Source: Candidatus Sphingomonas phytovorans (GTDB lineage: Bacteria > Pseudomonadota > Alphaproteobacteria > Sphingomonadales > Sphingomonadaceae). From it: 64,000 bases of DNA. The notes below the pieces were generated by a model. That model was not told the origin of the DNA and did no database searches. It was given only the letters and a program-made list of their open reading frames with translations. The DNA lies in assembly GCA_029202385.1 (NCBI GenBank), contig CP119314.1:1614501-1678500 (forward strand). Direction: 5' to 3'. The position numbers and the translations under genes were made by a program. Shown here piece after piece: positions 25,815-33,937 of this stretch; position 1 is the first letter of the stretch, and each line of letters opens with the position of its first letter.

Positions 25815-27653
25815 TCACCAGCCCGTCGGCTTGCCCTTGTTCTGCTCGTCGAGCCATGCCTTGAGCGGCGCGAAATATTCGACCATCGCCTGGCCCGACA
25901 TCTCGCGCGATCCGGTGAATGCTTCAAGCGCGTCCGGCCATGGCTTGGACTGGCCGAGCTTCAGCATCGCGTCGAGCTTCGCGCCGACTTCCTTGTTGCC
26001 ATAGAAGGAACAGCGGTGGAGCGGCCCCTTCCAGCCGGATTGGTCGCACGCCGCCTTGTAGAACTGGAACTGCAGCACCCGCGCGAGGAAATAGCGGGTG
26101 TACGGGACGCTTGCCGGCACATGGTATTTCGCGCCCGGATCGAACTTCGTCTCGTCGCGCGCCACCGGCGGCACGATGCCCTGATACTGCAACCGCAAGG
26201 CGTTCCAGGACGCCTCATATCCTTCCGGCTTGATCGATCCGGAGAACACGCCCCAGCGCCATTTGTCGATCAGCAGGCCGAACGGCAGGAACGCCACCTT
26301 GTCCATCGCCTGCTTCAGCAACAGGCCGATATCCTTGTCGGCGCTCGGCACCTTCGCCTGATCGAGCAGGCCGATCTTGACGAGATAATCGGGCGTGATC
26401 GACAGCGCGACGAAATCGCCGATCGCCTCGTGGAAGCCGTCATTCGCACCGTTCAGGTAGAGAAAGGGCTGCTTGTTATAGGCGCGCTGGTAATAATTAT
26501 GCCCAAGCTCGTGATGGATGGTGACGAAATCGTCGCCATTCACCTTGGTGCACATCTTGATGCGGATATCGTCCTTGTTGTCGATATCCCATGCCGACGC
26601 GTGGCAGATCACCTCGCGGTCGGCCGGCTTGGTGATCTGCGACCGCGCCCAGAAAGTCTCTGGCAGCGGCGCAAAGCCGAGCGAGGAATAGAATCCCTCG
26701 CCGGTCTTCACCATCTTCAGCGGGTCATAGCCCTTTTCCTTGAGCAACTCGCCCGTGTCGAAGCCGAGATCGCCGGCCCCCTTGGGCGCGACGAGATCAT
26801 AGATGTTGCCCCATTCCTGCGCCCACATATTGCCAAGCAGGTCGGCGCGGATCGGCCCGGTCTTCGACTGGACGGCATCGCCATATTTCTCGTTGAGCTT
26901 CCAGCGGACATAGGTGTGGAGCGACTGGTAGAGCGGCTCCACCTGCTTCCACAGCGTGTCGGTCATCCCGGCGAAAGCCGCCGGATCCATGTCGTAGCCC
27001 GAACGCCACAGCGCGCCCGTATCCTTGTAGCCAAGCCCCTGAGCACCCTCGTTCGCAATCGAGACCATCCGCTCATAATCGCCGCGCATCGGCGCGCCGA
27101 CATTGTCGTGCCAGCTGACCCACATCTCCTTGAGCTTGGCCGGGTCGCGCTCGGTGCCCATCGCGGCCTCGATGTCGCTGCCGTTGATCGGCTTGCCGTC
27201 GAGCGTTCCCCTGCCCTTGCCATAGCCAGACGACATGCGGGTCACCAGCGTCGACAGCGTGTCGGCCGCGCCGGCGCGTGTCGGCGCCGGAAGGGTGATC
27301 GCGTTGCGCAGCAGGTCGAGCTTGCGCCGCGTATCCGGAGAAAGGCTCGCGACCTTGTCGTATTTCGCTGCCTCAAGCGCGGCGTTGACCTGCAATTCGG
27401 TCTGCTGCGCGTTGGCGCGCGCAGCGATCGCGTCGGTATCGTCGGTGATATAGGTCGCGTTGACCCAGCCGACCTGGTTCGCCGTCACGGAGAAGTCGGC
27501 AAGCGCCTTCTCCGTCCGCTCGACAAAAGCATCGGCATCGGCCGCGGTGACTTTCGACTGGGCAGCGGCGGTTTTTTTCGGGCTCTGGGCGAGCGTCGGC
27601 GTCGCGGCGAGCGACAGGATCAGGGCAAGGGTCGAAATTCCGGAACGGATCAT
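25815..27653 (-). CDS. M2 family peptidyl-dipeptidase (ACE-like)
   Basis: This 612-residue protein is a zinc dipeptidyl carboxypeptidase related to angiotensin-converting enzyme. It has a cleavable signal peptide (MIRSGISTLALILSLAATPTLAQS), so it works in the periplasm. The zinc site HELGH is at residues 381-385 within IHHELGHNYYQRAYN, and the third ligand Glu lies in FHEAIGD about 24 residues on. The segments LYQSLHTYVRWKL and WKWRWGVF-like DKWRWGVFSG are typical of M2. It follows the alpha/beta hydrolase gene by 58 bases on the same strand. Bacterial M2 enzymes are mainly found in xanthomonads and sphingomonads. Confidence 0.93.
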   Translation of the reverse strand: MIRSGISTLALILSLAATPTLAQSPKKTAAAQSKVTAADADAFVERTEKALADFSVTANQVGWVNATYITDDTDAIAARANAQQTELQVNAALEAAKYDKVASLSPDTRRKLDLLRNAITLPAPTRAGAADTLSTLVTRMSSGYGKGRGTLDGKPINGSDIEAAMGTERDPAKLKEMWVSWHDNVGAPMRGDYERMVSIANEGAQGLGYKDTGALWRSGYDMDPAAFAGMTDTLWKQVEPLYQSLHTYVRWKLNEKYGDAVQSKTGPIRADLLGNMWAQEWGNIYDLVAPKGAGDLGFDTGELLKEKGYDPLKMVKTGEGFYSSLGFAPLPETFWARSQITKPADREVICHASAWDIDNKDDIRIKMCTKVNGDDFVTIHHELGHNYYQRAYNKQPFLYLNGANDGFHEAIGDFVALSITPDYLVKIGLLDQAKVPSADKDIGLLLKQAMDKVAFLPFGLLIDKWRWGVFSGSIKPEGYEASWNALRLQYQGIVPPVARDETKFDPGAKYHVPASVPYTRYFLARVLQFQFYKAACDQSGWKGPLHRCSFYGNKEVGAKLDAMLKLGQSKPWPDALEAFTGSREMSGQAMVEYFAPLKAWLDEQNKGKPTGW

Positions 27654-27711
27654 GCGGCGAGTCCTCGATATATCGGGTGATGCGGCAAATTGTGCCGCCC
27701 CCGCGTCGCGG

Positions 27712-28473
27712 TCAAGCGGCGAGGAAGTCGGCGATCTCCTGCCCGAGCTCGGGCTTTGTCACCGCGCTCATATGGCCACCCGGAGTCGTCCGCAAAATGG
27801 CATTGGGCAACACCGCCGCCAGTTCCGCCGCCGATCCATTGTCATTGTCCTCGTCGCCCGTCAGGACGAGCACCGGCTCCCCGATCGCCACGACATCGGC
27901 CTGATCAGTATTGACGAAGGTGTCGATGATCCTGAGCAGCGCGACCGGGTCGCCCTTGGTCGTCTTCAGGAACGCCTCGGCCAGCCAGGCCGGCGTGCCG
28001 CGTTCGTGCTTGTCGAGGTTGGTCAGGATATGCCGGAAATGGTCGCCGCGCCGCGCGGTGCCGACCAGGCCGGACAGACCCATTCCCGACAGCACGACCT
28101 TCCCGGGCGCCGCGCCCTTCATCAGCATCCGCACCGTGGTACGCGCGCCGAGCGAATAGCCGCCGAGATCATAGTCAGTGAGACCAAGATGCGCGATCAG
28201 CGCGAACTGGTCCTGCGCCAGCACATCCGGCGGATAGCTCGCCGCATCGTGCGGCTTCGCGCTCGATCCGTGCGCGCGCAGGTCGGGCATGATCACCCGG
28301 AAACCCCTGGTGGCGATCTTCTCCGCATGGCCGTAGCGGATCCAGTTGGTGAACGCGTCCGAGAAGAAGCCGTGGAGCAGCACGACCGGCCGCCCCTCTC
28401 CCATCTCCCGCCACGCGATCCGCGCGCCGTCGAAGCTTTCGAAATAGTCGGGCTCAATCGGGGAGTTTGCCAA
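27712..28473 (-). CDS. alpha/beta hydrolase
   Basis: This 253-residue protein is a serine hydrolase with the oxyanion segment VVLLHGFFSD, the nucleophile elbow GGYSLGARTT, and a C-terminal catalytic His in TPGGHMSAV. The Asp/Glu member probably lies in LTGDEDNDN. The substrate is unknown. No good ATG exists: the proposed TTG at 28473 lies inside the end of the GFA gene (overlap of 20 bases). The next in-frame Met would remove the first strand. Translation is thus probably coupled to the GFA gene. The long open frame further upstream lies antiparallel to nothing but overlaps the GFA coding sequence and is not credible. Confidence 0.82.
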   Translation of the reverse strand: MANSPIEPDYFESFDGARIAWREMGEGRPVVLLHGFFSDAFTNWIRYGHAEKIATRGFRVIMPDLRAHGSSAKPHDAASYPPDVLAQDQFALIAHLGLTDYDLGGYSLGARTTVRMLMKGAAPGKVVLSGMGLSGLVGTARRGDHFRHILTNLDKHERGTPAWLAEAFLKTTKGDPVALLRIIDTFVNTDQADVVAIGEPVLVLTGDEDNDNGSAAELAAVLPNAILRTTPGGHMSAVTKPELGQEIADFLAA

Positions 28474-28897
28474 TGGCGTCCATCCAGCGTTGCACAAGGC
28501 GGTGGTTCTGGTCAGTCCGTTCGGCGGGCAGGCCGGTCGTGTCAAGCCACGCTTCGTGCCAACTCTCCGCGCCCGAATGCTGGGTCGGGCGAAAGCCGGA
28601 CGGATCGTCGAAGCTGCCGACCGTCAGATCCAGATATTCGCTGTCATGCGCTTCATAGGTCAGCGGCGTCCCGCACGCGGCGCAGAAGCCGCGTACCGCG
28701 ATCGGCGAAGAGGCGTAGCGCTCGGGCGCAGGTTCCCACGTCACGTCTGCCTTGCGCGCATATTTGAAGGCGATCGACACCCCGCCCGTGGCGCGCTGGC
28801 ACATCCGGCAATGACAGAGATAGGCGTCGCGATCATCGATCAGGACCCGGTATCGAACCCGCCCGCACTGGCATCCACCGGTCATTGCCTCCCGCAT
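28454..28897 (-). CDS. GFA (CENP-V) family zinc protein
   Basis: This 147-residue protein has the glutathione-dependent formaldehyde-activating fold. Cysteines appear in GGCQCGRVRY, CHCRMCQRATG and CAACGTPL, the expected zinc-binding set. Members bind glutathione or modify aldehydes; most are uncharacterised. AGGAGG six bases upstream supports the ATG at 28897, though an ATG at 28885 is also in frame. It overlaps the downstream hydrolase. It is divergent from the MarR gene at 28982. Confidence 0.88.
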   Translation of the reverse strand: MREAMTGGCQCGRVRYRVLIDDRDAYLCHCRMCQRATGGVSIAFKYARKADVTWEPAPERYASSPIAVRGFCAACGTPLTYEAHDSEYLDLTVGSFDDPSGFRPTQHSGAESWHEAWLDTTGLPAERTDQNHRLVQRWMDAIGKLPD

Positions 28898-28954
28898 TTC
28901 CCACCTCCTGGATGTTGCAATGCAAAATAATCACCCCGCTTGGGCTAGGATTAT

Positions 28955-28968
28955 ATGAGCATGCTTAT
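28955..28968. promoter_or_regulatory. candidate MarR operator
   Basis: ATGAGCATGCTTAT is a 14-bp palindrome with one mismatched pair, 14 bases before the MarR start. It lies in an AT-rich stretch between the GFA gene and the marR-emrAB operon. Autoregulation through such a site is normal for MarR proteins. Confidence 0.4.
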
Positions 28969-28981
28969 TATATGCGCGCCC

Positions 28982-29428
28982 ATGAGTGACTCGGTCGGCT
29001 TCATGATTAGCGATGTTTCGCGCCTGATGCGCCGCCGTTTCGATGAACGTGCGCGTCTTATCGGCGTAACTCGGACTCAGTGGCGAACGCTCACCACGCT
29101 CAAGCGGCATGAAGGGATCAACCAGGGCGGCCTGGCCGATCTGCTCGAAGTCGAGCCGATCACGCTCTGCCGCATGATCGACCGCCTTGAGGAAGCCAGT
29201 CTGGTAGAGCGCCGCCGCGATCCGGCCGATCGCCGCGCCTGGCAGATCTTCCTGACGCCCAAGGCGCTGCCCATCCTGGAGCAGCTCCGCGGCCTCGCCG
29301 AGGCCATGGTCGACAACGCGCTCTATGGTCTGGACGAAGCGCAGCGCAACCAGCTGATGGCCTCGCTCAACACCATCCGCACCAATCTCACCACCCCTAC
29401 CGAAAGCGACGAGGCCAACCATGGCTGA
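28982..29428 (+). CDS. MarR family transcriptional regulator
   Basis: This 148-residue protein is a winged-helix repressor. It has the typical core TRTQWRTLTTLKRHEGINQGG, DLLEVEPITLCRMIDRLEEASLVERR and the wing RDPADRRAWQIFLT (residues about 30-100). It overlaps the downstream emrA-like gene by 8 bases, so it probably represses its own efflux operon and is released by the pump substrate. The ATG at 28982 is chosen because the earlier in-frame ATG at 28955 lies within the palindromic operator. Confidence 0.92.
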   Translation: MSDSVGFMISDVSRLMRRRFDERARLIGVTRTQWRTLTTLKRHEGINQGGLADLLEVEPITLCRMIDRLEEASLVERRRDPADRRAWQIFLTPKALPILEQLRGLAEAMVDNALYGLDEAQRNQLMASLNTIRTNLTTPTESDEANHG

Positions 29429-30512
29429 TGCAGACCCCAAGATCGACCGCAAGGTCGAGACGATCGCCATCAATCCGATCGAGGAGGTTATCGCGCCGCC
29501 CGCGAAGAAGCGCTCCTGGGGCCGTATCGTCCTGATGCTCAGCGTGCCCCTGCTGCTGGTCGCGCTGGGTGGTTATTTCTGGCTGACCTCGGGCCGCTAT
29601 GTCTCGACCGACAATGCTTATGTCCAGCAGGATATGGTTTCGGTCAGTCCCGACGTCACCGGCCGTATCGTCGCGGTCAATGTCCGCGAGAACCAGCGGA
29701 TCAAGGCTGGCGATGTCCTGTTCCGCATCGATCCCGAGCCCTTCCGCATCGCCCTGGCCCAGGCCGACGCGGCGCTCGCCGCCGCGCGCGTTCAGGTCGA
29801 CACGCTGGCGACCGACACCGGCAGCGCCAATGCCGACATCCAGAGCGCCAATGCCGATATCAAGCTCGCCCAGGCGACCTATGACCGGCAGGCAGCGCTG
29901 ATGAAGCAGGGCTTCACCACCCGCGCCAGCTTCGACGCAGCCGCGCAGCAGGTGTCCGCGGCCAGGGCCCGCCTCGCCACGGCGGAGGCGAGCGCCGCCA
30001 AGGCGCGCAACCAGGTCGGCAGCGGCGGCGGCGCCTCGGGTCTTCCCGCCGCGATCCAGGCGGCGATGGCGCAACGCGCCAAGGCAGCGCTGGAGCTGTC
30101 GCGCACCACCGTCTACGCGCCGGAGGACGGCGTGGTCAGCCAGACGAGCCGTCTCCAGGTCGGCAATATCATGCCGAGCGGCGTGCCAGTGCTGAGCCTC
30201 GTCGCAAGCCATGCCGCATGGGTCGAGGCGAACTTCAAGGAGACCGATCTCAACCATATGGCTGTCGGCCAGTGTACGGAGATCACGCTCGACGCCTATC
30301 CGGGCCTCAAGGTGAAGGGCCATGTCGCCAGCATCGGCGCCGGCACCGGCTCCGAATTCTCGGTCCTGCCGGCGCAGAACGCCAACGGCAACTGGGTGAA
30401 GGTCACGCAGCGCGTGCCCGTCCGCATCGCGATCGACGGCACGCCCGCGCGCCCGATGATCGCTGGCCTCAGCACCAACATCTCGATCGACACGAAGAAT
30501 CGTTGTGCCTGA
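29421..30512 (+). CDS. emrA: EmrA-type membrane fusion protein
   Basis: This 363-residue protein is the periplasmic adaptor of a tripartite drug efflux pump. One membrane helix lies at about residues 35-54. After it come the HlyD-type biotinyl-lipoyl half-motifs (STDNAYVQQDMVSVSPDVTG), a long alpha-helical hairpin rich in Ala and Gln (about 110-200), and the second lipoyl and beta-barrel part (VYAPEDGVVSQTSRLQVG). It overlaps marR by 8 bases and the downstream transporter by 8 bases. The outer-membrane partner is not encoded here. Confidence 0.94.
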   Translation: MADADPKIDRKVETIAINPIEEVIAPPAKKRSWGRIVLMLSVPLLLVALGGYFWLTSGRYVSTDNAYVQQDMVSVSPDVTGRIVAVNVRENQRIKAGDVLFRIDPEPFRIALAQADAALAAARVQVDTLATDTGSANADIQSANADIKLAQATYDRQAALMKQGFTTRASFDAAAQQVSAARARLATAEASAAKARNQVGSGGGASGLPAAIQAAMAQRAKAALELSRTTVYAPEDGVVSQTSRLQVGNIMPSGVPVLSLVASHAAWVEANFKETDLNHMAVGQCTEITLDAYPGLKVKGHVASIGAGTGSEFSVLPAQNANGNWVKVTQRVPVRIAIDGTPARPMIAGLSTNISIDTKNRCA

Positions 30513-32040
30513 TCCGGTTCCCGGCCAGGCGTCGCTGCCGGTCAAGAACCGGGGCCTGCTGACCATCGGCATCATGGGGGCGATGATCATGCAGATCCTC
30601 GACACCACCATTGCCAACGTCGCGCTGCCACACATGCAGACCAGCCTCGGCGCGACGATGGACACGGTCACCTGGGTGCTGACCAGCTATATCGTTGCCT
30701 CGGCGATCGCGATCCCGGCGACCGGCTGGCTCGCCGACCGGTTCGGCTCGCGCAATCTCTTCCTGTTCGCGGTGGGCGGCTTCATCATCGCGTCGATGCT
30801 CTGCGGCACCGCCGTCAGCCTGGAGGAGATGGTCGCTTTCCGTATCTTCCAGGGCGTGACCGCTGCCTTTATCGGCCCGTTGTCACAAACCGCGATGCTC
30901 GACATCAACCGTCCGGAAGACGCCGCCAAGGCCATGTCGGTCTGGGGCATGGGCGTGATGGTGGGGCCGATCATGGGCCCGGTGATCGGCGGCTGGCTGA
31001 CCGAAAGCTACAACTGGCGCTGGGTATTCTACGTCAACGTGCCGGTCGGCGCCCTCACCTTTGCCATCCTGTGGTTCCTGCTGCCCTCCCGGCCGAGGCG
31101 CACGCGGTCCTTCGACCTCACCGGCTTCGCGATGATCTCCATCGCGGTCGCCAGCTTCCAGCTCATGCTGGACCGCGGCCAGCAGGAAGACTGGTTCTCG
31201 AGCTGGGAGATCATCATCGAGGCGATGATCGCCGCGGCGGCGCTGTGGATGGGCGTCGTCCATCTCGCGACCGCGGAGAAGCCGCTGTTCGAACGCGTCC
31301 TGTTCACCAACCGCAACCTGGTGATGGGCATGATCTTCATGATCGTGATCGGCATCTCGACCATGGCGCCCATGGCCCTGCTGCCGCCGATGCTTCAGCA
31401 ATTGTTCGGCTATCCGGTGGTCGATACCGGACTGATGATGGCGCCGCGCGGCGTTGGCGTGCTCATGACCATGTGGTTCGCCGGGCGGATGATGGGCAAG
31501 ATCGACACCCGAATCCTGATCACCGTCGGGCTGATCATCTTCGCTTTCTCGCTCCGCCAGATGGCGGCCTGGACGCTGGAGATGGATTTCTGGCCGGTGA
31601 TCACCAGCGGCTTCGTGCAGGGGCTCGGCATGGGCCTGGTGTTCATGCCGCTGAACTCGCTCGCCTTCGCGACGCTCAGCCATCATTATCGTACTGACGG
31701 CGCCAGCTTGCTCAACCTGATGCGCAGCATCGGCCAGTCGGCCGGCATCTCGATGGTCACGGTGCTGCTGGCGCGCAACATCCAGACCAGCCATGCCGAT
31801 CTCGCCAGCCATGTGACCTCGCAGACGATCCCGGCGATCGATCTCAGCTCGATCGACCGGTTCGGCTCCCTGTCGGACAGCGTGTTCGGCTTCGCCGACG
31901 GCATGATCAACAAGCAGGCCGCGATGATCGCCTATATCGACGATTTCTACCTGATGGCGTGGATCTCGATCCTCGTCGTGCCGCTGGTGCTGCTGCTCAG
32001 GAAACCCAAGGGCAAGGTCGAAGCCGTCGTCGCTGAATAG
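30505..32040 (+). CDS. emrB: EmrB/QacA-type MFS drug transporter (DHA2)
   Basis: This 511-residue protein is a 14-helix proton-driven efflux pump. DHA2 signatures are visible: LDTTIANVALPHM in helix 1, TWVLTSYIVASAIAIPATGWLADRFG (split over residues about 49-75) and the motif C-like MGVMVGPIMGPVIGGWLTE. With the upstream EmrA it should export hydrophobic toxic compounds. It is the last gene of the marR-emrA-emrB unit and converges on a second GFA-type gene with a single-base gap. Confidence 0.95.
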   Translation: MPDPVPGQASLPVKNRGLLTIGIMGAMIMQILDTTIANVALPHMQTSLGATMDTVTWVLTSYIVASAIAIPATGWLADRFGSRNLFLFAVGGFIIASMLCGTAVSLEEMVAFRIFQGVTAAFIGPLSQTAMLDINRPEDAAKAMSVWGMGVMVGPIMGPVIGGWLTESYNWRWVFYVNVPVGALTFAILWFLLPSRPRRTRSFDLTGFAMISIAVASFQLMLDRGQQEDWFSSWEIIIEAMIAAAALWMGVVHLATAEKPLFERVLFTNRNLVMGMIFMIVIGISTMAPMALLPPMLQQLFGYPVVDTGLMMAPRGVGVLMTMWFAGRMMGKIDTRILITVGLIIFAFSLRQMAAWTLEMDFWPVITSGFVQGLGMGLVFMPLNSLAFATLSHHYRTDGASLLNLMRSIGQSAGISMVTVLLARNIQTSHADLASHVTSQTIPAIDLSSIDRFGSLSDSVFGFADGMINKQAAMIAYIDDFYLMAWISILVVPLVLLLRKPKGKVEAVVAE

Positions 32041-32041
32041 C

Positions 32042-32476
32042 TCAGCGCATCAGGATCGCGGCGAACTCGGCCGGCGGCGCATTCTCGCCGAAGACCGGGA
32101 TTCCCTCGGGCAGGACCAGCCAGGGCTGTTTGCGGCTGGTCCAGATATGCAGCCGTGGCTCGATCATATGGCTCGCGTCGAGCGTCCCGGCCCGCACCAC
32201 GGCGATGCCGGGCCGCGCGCTATTGGTGTTCCACAGGCGCGTATGACAGGTTCCGCAGAGACGCTGGTGCGATTGCGATCCGCTCGGGCTGGTGAAGCGA
32301 TAGTCTACGATCGGCCCGCTCGCGGCGATCGAATCCTCGCGCACCACGCCCTGCTCGGTGAAGGCGCTGCCCGACCAGGTCTGGCAATCGAGGCAGTGGC
32401 AGCAATAGACCGGGGGCAGTTGCTCCATGGCGAGCGTGTACCGACACGCGCCACAGCGGCAGCCGCCCTCGATCAT
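32042..32476 (-). CDS. GFA (CENP-V) family zinc protein
   Basis: This 144-residue protein has the same fold and Cys pattern as the GFA gene at 28454: GGCRCGACRY, YCCHCLDCQ and CGTCHTRLWN. The two are only moderately similar, so they are paralogues rather than a recent copy. Its substrate is unknown. It follows asd by 4 bases on the same strand and is likely cotranscribed with it. Confidence 0.88.
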   Translation of the reverse strand: MIEGGCRCGACRYTLAMEQLPPVYCCHCLDCQTWSGSAFTEQGVVREDSIAASGPIVDYRFTSPSGSQSHQRLCGTCHTRLWNTNSARPGIAVVRAGTLDASHMIEPRLHIWTSRKQPWLVLPEGIPVFGENAPPAEFAAILMR

Positions 32477-32480
32477 TGCC

Positions 32481-33509
32481 TCACGCCGCCTTTTGCAGGT
32501 GCCGCCGTCCGAGCAGTTCGGCGATCTGCACCGCGTTCAGCGCCGCGCCCTTCCGCAGATTGTCGGAAACGCACCACAGCGCCAGGCCGTTCTCTACCGT
32601 CGGGTCCTCGCGGACTCGGCTGATATAGGTCGCATATTCGCCGACGCACTCGATCGGCGTGACGTATCCGCCGTCCTCGCGCTTGTCGACGAGCATCACG
32701 CCCGGCGCCTCGCGCAGGATCTTCTGCGCCTGCTCGGCCGAGATTTCGTCCTCGAACTCGATGTTGATCGCCTCGCTATGCCCGACAAAGACGGGGACGC
32801 GAACGCAGGTGGCGTGGACCTTGATCTTCGGATCGAGGATCTTCTTGGTCTCGACCACCATCTTCCACTCTTCCTTGGTCGATCCGTCGTCCAGGAAGCT
32901 GTCGATGTGCGGGATCACGTTGAAGGCGATCTGCTTGGTGAATTTCTTCGGCTCCGCCGGATCGCCGACGAAGATGTTGCGGCTCTGCTCGAACAGCTCG
33001 TCCATGCCCGCCTTGCCCGCGCCGGACACCGACTGATAGGTCGCGACGACGACACGCTTGATCCGCGCCACGTCGTGCAGCGGCTTCAGCGCGACGACCA
33101 TCTGGGCGGTCGAGCAGTTCGGGTTCGCGATGATGTTCTTCTTGGTGTACTCGTTGATCGCCTCGGGGTTCACCTCCGGCACGATCAGCGGGACGTCCGG
33201 GTCCATGCGGTAGAGCGACGAATTGTCGATCACGGTGCAGCCGGCCGCGGCGAAGCGGGGCGCATGAATCTTGGTCGCTTCGGATCCGATCGCGAACAGC
33301 GCCATGTCCCAGCCGGTGGGATCGAAATGCTCGATGTTTTGAATCTTCAGCTGTTTACCGGTTTCGCCATAGTCGACCATATCGCCCTGCGACCGCGACG
33401 ATGCGACGACGGCGATCTCGTCCGCCGGAAACTCGCGCTCCGCCAGGATGTTGAGCATCTCGCGTCCGACATTCCCCGTCGCGCCTGCGACTACTACCCG
33501 GTACCCCAT
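32481..33509 (-). CDS. asd: aspartate-semialdehyde dehydrogenase
   Basis: Asd reduces aspartyl phosphate to aspartate semialdehyde, the branch point for lysine, threonine, methionine and diaminopimelate. The 342-residue protein has the NADP-binding VVVAGATGNVGREML, the catalytic Cys in NPNCSTAQMVVAL, and the active-site His within the VPVFVGHSE segment. The start at 33509 gives the normal N-terminus MGYRVVVAG with GGAAAG 6 bases upstream; the in-frame ATG at 33515 is also possible. The long frame above this is not supported. Confidence 0.96.
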   Translation of the reverse strand: MGYRVVVAGATGNVGREMLNILAEREFPADEIAVVASSRSQGDMVDYGETGKQLKIQNIEHFDPTGWDMALFAIGSEATKIHAPRFAAAGCTVIDNSSLYRMDPDVPLIVPEVNPEAINEYTKKNIIANPNCSTAQMVVALKPLHDVARIKRVVVATYQSVSGAGKAGMDELFEQSRNIFVGDPAEPKKFTKQIAFNVIPHIDSFLDDGSTKEEWKMVVETKKILDPKIKVHATCVRVPVFVGHSEAINIEFEDEISAEQAQKILREAPGVMLVDKREDGGYVTPIECVGEYATYISRVREDPTVENGLALWCVSDNLRKGAALNAVQIAELLGRRHLQKAA

Positions 33510-33937
33510 ATCCATCTTTCCATAAATTGCGCCCATGCGGCGGGCATCGCCATTTAGGCGCAGCGATGGCGAATGGAAGCGAGTTTTTGTGTCCCCGGCA
33601 CGAGCCACTCTTGCCCGTCAGGAGATTTCCCTCCCGTTCGGCCATCAACATCGGCAAGCAATCGTCGCGGAAACATCATTACGCCACCGACATCAATCCA
33701 ATGCCCGTCCACATTCTATAGGATACAACCCATTTACGCGATCGCAGCGAAAATGGTTCGGACTCCCCTTGCAATAAAATTCCGGCCGCCAATTAATGCC
33801 GCCAGTCGAATAGCCTTGATGACAGCGGTCGCGGGATGCTCAAGCTCTCCGTGCCTTTGGCGAATAATCGCTGTCGTCCTCGTTGGCCGGGGCGGGGATT
33901 CTCCCTTGGACCCTCCCCGGTCAACGCAGCCCTTCGC
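33510..33937. other. 428-base gene-free interval
   Basis: The stretch between asd and the S9 peptidase contains an AT-richer part (33700-33790) that probably holds the asd promoter, and a hairpin near its upper end. Open frames in it have poor codon use and no recognisable domain. I see no RNA gene. Confidence 0.5.
33882..33925. terminator. hairpin downstream of the S9 peptidase gene
   Basis: GTTGGCCGGGG (33882-33892) pairs with CCCCGGTCAAC (33915-33925) with one imperfect pair. It lies 13 bases beyond the peptidase stop and may end that transcript, but no T-run follows. Confidence 0.35.

Noticed and set aside
27460..28767. Plus-strand frame of 435 codons over the alpha/beta hydrolase and GFA genes
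   Set aside because: It is antisense to the hydrolase, whose catalytic motifs are clear, and has no motif of its own.
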